A stretch of DNA of 17,081 bases from Flavobacteriaceae bacterium (lineage in GTDB: Bacteria > Bacteroidota > Bacteroidia > Flavobacteriales > Flavobacteriaceae): NCBI GenBank assembly GCA_019752245.1, contig JAIEMH010000370.1:1-17081 (forward strand), given 5' to 3'. Made by a program: the position numbers and the translations under genes. Shown piece after piece: positions 1 through 6,136 of this stretch; position 1 is the first letter of the stretch; each line of letters starts with the position of its first letter. The notes beneath the pieces were generated by a model. It searched no databases, was not told where the DNA came from, and saw nothing but the letters and a program-made list of their open reading frames with translations.

Positions 1-1
1 T

Positions 2-3000
2 GCCTCGTCACCCACAAAATATTTGATTTTGCGAAGTACTACCAATGTAGCTCCAACTTCGGCTCTTATTGTTAACCGATCTATTTATGCTGTTGGTACG
101 AATATTGGAACAGCGCCTGTTTATAGGGTTGTTGCAAATTCTAATTTATTGACTTTTACACAAATAGGGTTGTTGCCTAGCACGACTTATTATTACTGGG
201 TTATTTCGTACAATGACAAATGTATGGGTGCTCCATTTTATAATATGAGCGCTCCACTTTTTGGTAGTGCTACTACTTGTTTTACATCGACTACCTCTGC
301 TCCGGCTGCACCTGTTGGAGGTAATGATTTTACTGCCAATTGGACAGCGGTTGCTGGAGCTACCGGTTATTCTATTGATGTTTCTACTACTTCAACTTTC
401 ACGGCTTTATTCCCAGGTTATTCGGCTTTGAACTTGCCTGTAGGCACTACTTCGTTGGTTGTATCTGGATTGTCGCCTTTTACTACTTATTACTATAGGG
501 TTAGGGCTTTGGGTCCGGGTTGTATTTTAAATAGTGCTACTCAAACGGTTACTACTACTTGTGGGTATTACACTATTCCTTATACTCAAAATTTTGATAC
601 TACAACTGTTGGAACTGTTCCGAGTTGTTATGGTGTTTTGAATGTTAATGCTGATGCCAATCAATGGAAAACACAGTCTGTAAATTTTGCTTCTGCTTCC
701 AATTCTATTCAAATCAATGGTGGTAGTGTTGACATGAATGATTGGTTTTTTCTGCCAGGATTGAGTATGACTGGAGGCGTTTCTTACCGCTTGAAGTTTA
801 GTTATAATACCGGTACACTAGGTTCTACGTCTGAAAATTTGAAAGCTTCCTTAGGACTTGGTCAAACGGTAGTTGCTATGACTACTACGTTGGTTACTTT
901 AACTAGTGTTGACAATAGTTTTTATGAAACTGTTCAAGTAGATTTTACGCCTGCGAGTTCGGGTATTTATACTATAGGATTTCACGGCAACAGTATTGCT
1001 GCTCAAAGTTATATTGTTGTGGATGATATTAGCGTGACTTTGTCGCCTACTTGTATTGAGCCTACGGATGTTACTGTTAGTGCTGTTGGTGCTACTACGG
1101 CTACAGCCCATTGGACTGCAGCTACGGCATTGCCTGCTTTGGGCTATCAATATTATCTTTCAACAACCGCCACACCGCCTACCGGAGCTACGGTTCCTAC
1201 TGGTTCTGTTGGAGCTGGGATTACTACTTTGAATTTTACAAGTTTGAGTCCGAGTACTTTTTACTGGCTTTGGGTTCGTGGTTCGTGTAGTGCAACGGAT
1301 GCGAGTGTTTGGTCTTTGGAAGAGTCTTTTAATACGGAATGTTCTACACCTTTGGTTGTATCTACAGTTCCAGTAACCCGATGTGGATATGGTACGGTTA
1401 CTTTGACTGCTACACCTAGTGCTGGAGCTGCTATTCGATGGTATGATGCTGCTTTTGGAGGCACGCTGGTTGGATCTGGAACCACTTTTACCACCGCGCC
1501 TATTAGTGCGACTACTACTTATTATGCAGAGTCTAGGGCTTTTGGTGCTATTGCGAAATTAGGTCCTTTGAATCCGACAACGCAATTGGGATTGAAAGGC
1601 GTTCAGAATTTTCAAGCTTTGGTTAATTTTAGTGTATTTTCTCCCACTTCTTTGCAGTCTGTAGATATTTTTCCTATGGTTTCGGGACAAACCGGAAAAT
1701 TGGTAGTTCGAAATTCGGCTAATATTACGTTGGCGTCTTTTCCGTTTACTACTTCGGTTTCTGGAGGTGCTACATTGCAACAAATTACCATGAATTATCC
1801 CTTGGTACCGGGTACTTATAATTTATATTTTGATACGCTTCCTGCTTCTGGGTTGCGCATGAATACTACTAATACGTCTTATCCTTATCTTTCTTCTGTA
1901 GCTCAAATTACAGGAAATAACATTGATGATTTGTTTCAGTTGGGTGCTTATAACTGGAAGTTTACCACCGAATGTCTTTCGAGCAGAGTTGCTGTTGCGG
2001 CAACGGTTACTGCGCCACCAAGTTTGTCTTTGAGCACTAGTGTGCTTACTATTTGTGAAGATGAACTGTCGGCTCCGGTTATGGTTGTTGGCGGTGCTAG
2101 TTATTCAACACTGGTATGGTCGCCTAGTACAGGCGTATCTGGTTCTTTGGCTGCTGGGTTTACTTTTAATCCTACTACCACTACCACTTATACGTTATTG
2201 GCTAATCAAACTTCTGGAAGTTTGTGTGGTGCGATTGCTGTTTTAACTGTAAATGTTAAACAAGCACCGCCTGCTGTTTCTGTTCTTCCGGTCAATCCGT
2301 CGCTTTGTTATGGAAGTGTTCAGCCTTTGTTTGGCAGTACTAGTATTGCTACACCAGCCGTGGTTATGGATGAAAAATTTAATGCTCCAACAACTAATTG
2401 GGTTGTTGCTAATACTTCTACAGGAGGTAATACTACAGCTTCGCAATGGACTTTGAAGCCTAGTGGTTATAATTACATCAATGGTTTTGGATGGAATGCT
2501 TTGTTTAGTAGTAATGATGCTACCCAATTTTATTTGGCCAATTCCGATTCGCAAAGTGGTGTTGTAGGAACTTATACTAGGACTACCTTAACATCGCCTG
2601 CTTTTAGTTTGGTTGGCTACACGAGTGCTACACTAAAATTTTGGCATTACATCCGTGCTATTACGTTTGATAAATTTAATGTTCAAGTTTCTAGTGATGG
2701 CGGCACTGTTTGGACTACGGTTCAGTCTTTTACTTCGGTGCAAGGCAGTCCTTCGGGATTTGTGAATTCTACTGTGAATTTGGCTTCATATTTAGGGAAT
2801 GCCAATTTGAAATTGCGCTTTAACTACGAATCTAATTGGGGTTATTGTTGGGCAGTGGATAATGTTTTGATTTCGGGAACGTTGAATGCCGCCTTGAGTT
2901 GGTCGCCTGCAACCGATTTGTATACCGATGCTGATGCGACTGTACCTTATGTTGCTGGTACGGCACTTACTATTGTTTATACTAAACCAACCAGTACTAT

Positions 3001-4954
3001 TACTTATACGGCAACTTTAACAGGATCTAATGGTTGCTCGCGCTCTATTGCTAATGTTGTTACTGTTTCGCCTCAAACTGTTGCTGGTGTTTTGTCTTCT
3101 AGTCAATCTATTTGTACTGGTTTGCCTGCCTCTGATTTGCAATTGACCGGAAGTGTTGGAAGTGTTGTGCGTTGGGAATATGCCGACGATGCTGCTTTTA
3201 CCGTAAATGTCAATCCGATTGCTAGTTCCTCTACTACGTTGACGGTTGCTCAGATGGGTGTTTTTAGTACCATTAGGTATTTTAGAGCTGTTGTAAAGAG
3301 TGGTGTTTGCGCGCAGCTTACGTCCAACATTGTTTATGTGTCGTTTCCTTCTACCACTTGGAATGGAAGCGCTTGGAGTGCTGGTGTCCCTACGTCGTCC
3401 ACTCGGGTTATTTTTAATGGTGCTTATTCTTCTACGGCTGATTTGAATGCTTGTTCGGTTCGTATCAATTCTGGTGCTGTTGTTTTTAATGCAGGTCATT
3501 CGCTTGTTGTAACAAATGATGTTGTTGTCGCTGGTGGTTCGTTGACTTTTGAGGATGCCTCTAGTTTGGTTCAGGTTAATGCTGTTGCCAATAGTGGTAA
3601 CGTTACTTATAAGCGCAACACCATGCCGATGAAGCGTTATGACTTTACTTATTGGTCTACGCCGGTTGCGCCTCAAACGTTGTTGTCACTTTCGCCACTT
3701 ACTTTATATGATAAATACTTTAAGTTTGATCCGGCGCTTGCCAATTGGGTTAGTATTCCAGCAACGACTTTAATGGATGTTGGAAAAGGCTATATTGTTC
3801 GCGCTCCTAATAGTTTTAGTATTGTAACTGGTGCTGTTTATAATGCAAGTTTTGTTGGTGTTCCTAATAATGGAACCCTTACAACACCTATAGTAGTATC
3901 GACCAGTGCTATGAATTTGATAGGCAATCCTTATCCGAGTGCTGTAAATGCCGATTTGTTTTTGTCTGATCCGGCTAACGTTGGTGTGGTTGATGCTACT
4001 CTTTATTTTTGGACGCACAATACTCCGGTTACTGCCAATCAATATGCTTCTAATGATTATGCTGTTTATAATTATCTTGGTGGTACAGGAACAATTTCGG
4101 CGCCCAATGTTGGTGTAAATTCTTCGGTTCCCAATGGCAAAATTGCTTCAGGACAATCCTTTTTTATTAAAGGACTTTCTAATGGTGTTGCTACTTTTAC
4201 CAATGCTATGCGCGTTGTTGGAAACAACAATCAGTTTTTTAGGATGGCCCAAGTTGCGCCTGCTGCTGTTGCAGTTGCTGAAAAACATAGAATTTGGTTG
4301 GATGTTGTGGATGCCTCTGGTGGTTACAAACAAACCTTAGTAGGGTATGCTTCTGGTGCTACGCAAGGATTGGATAGAGGGTATGATGGTGGGTTTTTGA
4401 ACACTGGTAATTCGGTTGCTTTGTATTCGCTGTTGGATGCGGCTACTCCTTTGTCTATTCAAGGTCGTGCTTTGCCTTTTAGTGATTCTGATGAAGTTCC
4501 TTTGGGTTTTTATAGTAGTACTTTGCAAAATTATACAATCAGTTTGTATGATTTTGATGGGTTGTTTGCTGGTCAAAACATTTATTTGAAAGATAAGGTG
4601 TTGGATGTGGTTCACGATTTGAAGCAAGCGCCTTATTTGTTTCGCTCGGCAGCAGGAACGTTTAATGAGCGTTTTGTACTTGTCTATAGAGCGGCTGTTT
4701 TGGGTACTGCAGCGTCTTCTTTTATTGCTGATGCGATTTTGGTTTACAAACCAGATACCTCTATAGTTATCGATTCGGGAAGTATAACTATGGCATCGCT
4801 TAAGGTTTATGATGTTAGAGGAAGGTTGTTGCTTACGCAAGATGCTATTGCTGCTTCTCATACTTCTTTTGATGCCGGTACGACCCATCAAGTGTTGTTT
4901 ATAGAAATTACTACTTCGGATGGGGTTAAAGTCACTAAAAAATATATTAATTAA
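2..4954 (+). CDS. Giant T9SS-sorted FN3/Ig/jelly-roll surface protein, 5' truncated
   Basis: The frame is open to the left edge, so the gene starts outside the window. The TTG at 23 is internal, because the seven codons before it already belong to the first FN3 domain. There are 1650 visible residues. Order by nucleotide: partial FN3 (2-280), FN3 (281-562), jelly-roll or MAM-like domain ending VVDDISV (563-1054), FN3 (1055-1342), Ig-like domain interrupted by a second beta-rich segment (1343-2020), Ig-like (2022-2300), an Ig-like domain split by a jelly-roll (2300-3075), Ig-like (3076-3350), a flavobacterial pre-C-terminal module with TYWSTPV, GKGYIVRAP, LIGNPYPS and GQSFFIKG (3350-4250), then a T9SS type C sorting region (4285-4954) with RIWLDV, LVGYASGAT, IQGRALPF and final KKYIN. 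The expected role is a secreted or surface-attached adhesin-like protein. The ligand is unknown and no catalytic motif was seen. The type C assignment rests on remembered family patterns. Confidence 0.9.
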   Translation, partial: ASSPTKYLILRSTTNVAPTSALIVNRSIYAVGTNIGTAPVYRVVANSNLLTFTQIGLLPSTTYYYWVISYNDKCMGAPFYNMSAPLFGSATTCFTSTTSAPAAPVGGNDFTANWTAVAGATGYSIDVSTTSTFTALFPGYSALNLPVGTTSLVVSGLSPFTTYYYRVRALGPGCILNSATQTVTTTCGYYTIPYTQNFDTTTVGTVPSCYGVLNVNADANQWKTQSVNFASASNSIQINGGSVDMNDWFFLPGLSMTGGVSYRLKFSYNTGTLGSTSENLKASLGLGQTVVAMTTTLVTLTSVDNSFYETVQVDFTPASSGIYTIGFHGNSIAAQSYIVVDDISVTLSPTCIEPTDVTVSAVGATTATAHWTAATALPALGYQYYLSTTATPPTGATVPTGSVGAGITTLNFTSLSPSTFYWLWVRGSCSATDASVWSLEESFNTECSTPLVVSTVPVTRCGYGTVTLTATPSAGAAIRWYDAAFGGTLVGSGTTFTTAPISATTTYYAESRAFGAIAKLGPLNPTTQLGLKGVQNFQALVNFSVFSPTSLQSVDIFPMVSGQTGKLVVRNSANITLASFPFTTSVSGGATLQQITMNYPLVPGTYNLYFDTLPASGLRMNTTNTSYPYLSSVAQITGNNIDDLFQLGAYNWKFTTECLSSRVAVAATVTAPPSLSLSTSVLTICEDELSAPVMVVGGASYSTLVWSPSTGVSGSLAAGFTFNPTTTTTYTLLANQTSGSLCGAIAVLTVNVKQAPPAVSVLPVNPSLCYGSVQPLFGSTSIATPAVVMDEKFNAPTTNWVVANTSTGGNTTASQWTLKPSGYNYINGFGWNALFSSNDATQFYLANSDSQSGVVGTYTRTTLTSPAFSLVGYTSATLKFWHYIRAITFDKFNVQVSSDGGTVWTTVQSFTSVQGSPSGFVNSTVNLASYLGNANLKLRFNYESNWGYCWAVDNVLISGTLNAALSWSPATDLYTDADATVPYVAGTALTIVYTKPTSTITYTATLTGSNGCSRSIANVVTVSPQTVAGVLSSSQSICTGLPASDLQLTGSVGSVVRWEYADDAAFTVNVNPIASSSTTLTVAQMGVFSTIRYFRAVVKSGVCAQLTSNIVYVSFPSTTWNGSAWSAGVPTSSTRVIFNGAYSSTADLNACSVRINSGAVVFNAGHSLVVTNDVVVAGGSLTFEDASSLVQVNAVANSGNVTYKRNTMPMKRYDFTYWSTPVAPQTLLSLSPLTLYDKYFKFDPALANWVSIPATTLMDVGKGYIVRAPNSFSIVTGAVYNASFVGVPNNGTLTTPIVVSTSAMNLIGNPYPSAVNADLFLSDPANVGVVDATLYFWTHNTPVTANQYASNDYAVYNYLGGTGTISAPNVGVNSSVPNGKIASGQSFFIKGLSNGVATFTNAMRVVGNNNQFFRMAQVAPAAVAVAEKHRIWLDVVDASGGYKQTLVGYASGATQGLDRGYDGGFLNTGNSVALYSLLDAATPLSIQGRALPFSDSDEVPLGFYSSTLQNYTISLYDFDGLFAGQNIYLKDKVLDVVHDLKQAPYLFRSAAGTFNERFVLVYRAAVLGTAASSFIADAILVYKPDTSIVIDSGSITMASLKVYDVRGRLLLTQDAIAASHTSFDAGTTHQVLFIEITTSDGVKVTKKYIN

Positions 4955-4974
4955 CTTTAGTAGTCTAGTATAAC

Positions 4975-5008
4975 GAGCGTTCCTGTTTATTTGGGAGCGC
5001 TTTTTTTT
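4975..5008 (+). terminator. Intrinsic terminator after the first giant gene
   Basis: The arms AGCGTTCC (4976-4983) and GGAGCGCT (4994-5001) pair over 8 bp with one T-G wobble. The loop is 10 nt, and eight T residues follow directly (5001-5008). It lies 21 nt after the stop codon, so transcription of the first giant gene should end here. Confidence 0.85.
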
Positions 5009-5053
5009 GTGCTTTTGCGTTGTGTGTTTGGTTCTCGTTTTTTGGTTTTTGGG

Positions 5054-5095
5054 CGCGGATTTTACGGATGCTTTGCAACGCGGCTTGTTACGGAT
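5054..5095 (+). repeat. Degenerate intergenic direct repeat, two units
   Basis: Unit 1 is CGCGGATTTTACGGAT (5054-5069) and unit 2 is CGCGGCTTGTTACGGAT (5079-5095). They start 25 bp apart and differ by a substitution and a one-base insertion. They stand out as GC-rich islands in a T-rich intergenic region. Similar CGCGGATT/ACGGAT strings occur between genes in flavobacterial genomes as I remember them. The function is unknown. Confidence 0.5.
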
Positions 5096-5315
5096 TTTTT
5101 TGTTTTGGTTTTAGTGTTTTAGGTGTTGTTTTTGGTCTTTTATTTAGGTTTTTTTGGTTTTTTTTTGGGTTGTTTTTGGGTTGTTTTGTTTGCAATTTAT
5201 TAAAAATAAGCTGTCTGGGCTTTTTTTTATAGTAGATAAACTACACTTTTTAAGGATTAAATGTTTAGGGTTGTTGCTTAAACGAGTATTGGTGTTGTTT
5301 GTCGAAAATATTTTA

Positions 5316-5342
5316 TTTGGCTGCAGTATGGCTGTAGCTTTG
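5316..5342 (+). promoter_or_regulatory. Probable Bacteroidota-type promoter for the small exported protein gene
   Basis: TAGCTTTG (5335-5342) is an exact match to the Bacteroidota -7 consensus TAnnTTTG and lies 23 nt before the ATG at 5366. The nearest -33-like TTTG is at 5316-5319. It leaves a 15-nt spacer, shorter than the usual 19-21, so that half is weak. Transcription would start near 5349 and give a leader of under 20 nt. No strong Shine-Dalgarno sequence is present, which is normal in this phylum. Confidence 0.4.
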
Positions 5343-5365
5343 CAGAAGAAAATCAAACATTAGAT

Positions 5366-5749
5366 ATGAACGCAACCGCACAAAATACTTCAACTTCTTT
5401 CCTTTCTCAAAACAGAAAAGGTTTGTTTGTTTTGTTTGTATTGTTCTTGTTGTCTAGCGTTGGAATGTTTGGTCAAAACAAGGTTGTTTCTGTTGCTTTA
5501 GATGTTGTTCCTGTTCAAGAAATTGTTAAGGATTCTGTACGTGCTGTTGCTTTGGATTCGGATGTAGATTTCATGAATTGGTTTATGGGCTCTAGACAGA
5601 CGCAAACGTTGCAAGAGGCTACTTCTGGAAGTGGTTCTACTACTGCCTCAAGAAAAAAACAAATCATTTCCTCGGGTGTTGTTCCTAACAAGGTGCTTTA
5701 TAGAACTTTTGTTAAGCGTGTCATTAGCCAAGAAAGTGCGATTGCATAA
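5366..5749 (+). CDS. Small exported protein, unknown family (127 aa)
   Basis: I do not recognise this family. The N-terminus has a polar stretch (1-16), a short basic patch RK (17-18), a hydrophobic core (about 20-35) and then FGQN, typical of a Sec signal peptide with cleavage near residue 36 or 37. The mature part would be about 90 residues. It has an acidic stretch with DVDFMNWFMGSRQTQ (about 70-84), a Ser/Gly/Thr linker (about 88-95) and a basic C-terminal segment with two KR/RK pairs. There is no T9SS C-terminal domain, lipobox or further membrane segment, so a soluble periplasmic location is most likely. An uncleaved membrane anchor is possible. The gene has its own promoter-like sequence and terminator, so it is monocistronic. 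Its place between two giant T9SS proteins suggests, but does not show, a role linked to them. Confidence 0.8.
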   Translation: MNATAQNTSTSFLSQNRKGLFVLFVLFLLSSVGMFGQNKVVSVALDVVPVQEIVKDSVRAVALDSDVDFMNWFMGSRQTQTLQEATSGSGSTTASRKKQIISSGVVPNKVLYRTFVKRVISQESAIA

Positions 5750-5787
5750 GTTTAGTTACGTTTCTATATTATTAGGTTAGTTAGCAT

Positions 5788-5825
5788 AAGTGCCTCTTTA
5801 TTTTTTAAAGAGGTACTTTTTTTTT
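5788..5825 (+). terminator. Intrinsic terminator after the small exported protein gene
   Basis: AAGTGCCTCTTT (5788-5799) pairs with AAAGAGGTACTT (5807-5818) over 12 bp with one G-T wobble. The T run continues to 5825. It starts 39 nt after the TAA and separates the small gene from the next giant gene. Confidence 0.9.
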
Positions 5826-5945
5826 GCTTTATATTTTTTGCTTTTTTTTGTTGAAAGTTTGCGTGTTGATTGTTGAAAAATAGTTACTTGCAAATGACTA
5901 TTGTTTTGTTTTTTTGTTAATTTTGAATGGTTTTCATTGTTTAAG

Positions 5946-5992
5946 ACTGTTTTTGGCAAAGCTATTCTTACTGTAAAAAAACTGTTTTTGGC
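5946..5992 (+). repeat. 12-bp direct repeat ACTGTTTTTGGC, two copies
   Basis: Perfect copies lie at 5946-5957 and 5981-5992, exactly 35 bp apart, upstream of the second giant gene. They could be paired protein-binding sites or a trace of local duplication. T-rich composition makes chance partly plausible. Confidence 0.5.
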
Positions 5993-6008
5993 GGTGTCGC
6001 TTGTTTTT

Positions 6009-6037
6009 AATCGATAAAAAATTACTCTTTGTCGATT
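6009..6037. promoter_or_regulatory. Inverted repeat with TTTGTCGA box upstream of the second giant gene
   Basis: AATCGA (6009-6014) and TCGATT (6032-6037) are perfect inverted arms with a 17-nt gap. The right arm overlaps TTTGTCGA (6028-6035), 109 nt before the start codon. A similar pair sits at 11641-11666, 106 nt before the next giant gene by the same measure. A shared operator, or a -33 TTTG element, are the two readings considered. Confidence 0.35.
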
Positions 6038-6084
6038 TGTTGTTGTGGATGGTATTTATATTAAAATTTTACGAAAAATTAATG

Positions 6085-6112
6085 TAATTTTATCCACTTA
6101 TAAGTAAAATTA
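6085..6112. promoter_or_regulatory. Palindrome near the start of the second giant gene
   Basis: ACTTATAAGT (6096-6105) is a perfect 10-bp palindrome. The flanks TAATTTT (6085-6091) and AAAATTA (6106-6112) are also complementary, with ATCC unpaired on the left. It ends 24 nt before the ATG at 6137. It could be an operator or a weak leader hairpin affecting translation. Confidence 0.35.
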
Positions 6113-6136
6113 TATTTATATCTTAAAAAAATTGCT

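Larger units (their letters stand above)
4955..5365. other. Intergenic region between the first giant gene and the small exported protein
   Basis: This 411-nt stretch holds the terminator at 4975-5008, a degenerate direct repeat at 5054-5095, a G/T-only tract at 5092-5192 with a single C, and a probable promoter just before 5366. Two frames stay open through it for about 70 codons. Their translations are Phe/Leu/Gly-rich by-products of the T-rich composition, so I do not call genes here. Confidence 0.7.
5750..6136. other. Leader and regulatory region upstream of the second giant gene
   Basis: This 387-nt AT-rich stretch holds no gene. It contains the terminator (5788-5825), an exact TAnnTTTG string, TAATTTTG at 5918-5925, without a well-spaced -33 partner, a 12-bp direct repeat (5946-5992), an inverted repeat carrying TTTGTCGA (6009-6037) and a palindrome (6085-6112). 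The promoter cannot be placed firmly. If TAATTTTG is the -7 element, the 5' leader would be about 200 nt. Confidence 0.6.

Noticed and set aside
23..25. TTG as the start codon of the first giant gene
   Set aside because: The frame is open upstream to nt 2, no signal peptide follows, and the codons before and after it form one continuous FN3 domain. The real start lies outside the window.
3017..3676. A 219-codon frame on the - strand inside the first giant gene
   Set aside because: Its Ser/Asn/Arg/Thr-rich translation is what the antisense of a Gly/Ala/Thr/Val-rich gene gives, and the + strand reading has clear domains. The other - strand frames in the giant genes were rejected for the same reason.
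2..4954. Frameshift or pseudogene among the giant genes
   Set aside because: All three giant frames run without internal stops and domain patterns continue in one frame. The missing ends are caused by the window edges.
5202..5228. A possible second terminator (AAGC/GCTT hairpin followed by T residues)
   Set aside because: The stem has only four perfect pairs, then a T-T mismatch and A-T pairs with the T run. It is too weak to call, and a strong terminator already lies at 4975-5008.
5020..5363. Two overlapping + strand frames of about 70 codons (5020-5232 and 5154-5363)
   Set aside because: They cover the G/T-rich tract, translate to Phe/Leu/Gly/Trp-rich strings with no start context, and overlap the promoter of the next gene.
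5918..5925. TAATTTTG as a firm promoter for the second giant gene
   Set aside because: It matches TAnnTTTG exactly, but no TTG or TTTG lies at the usual spacing upstream, the leader would be about 200 nt, and such strings are expected by chance in AT-rich DNA.
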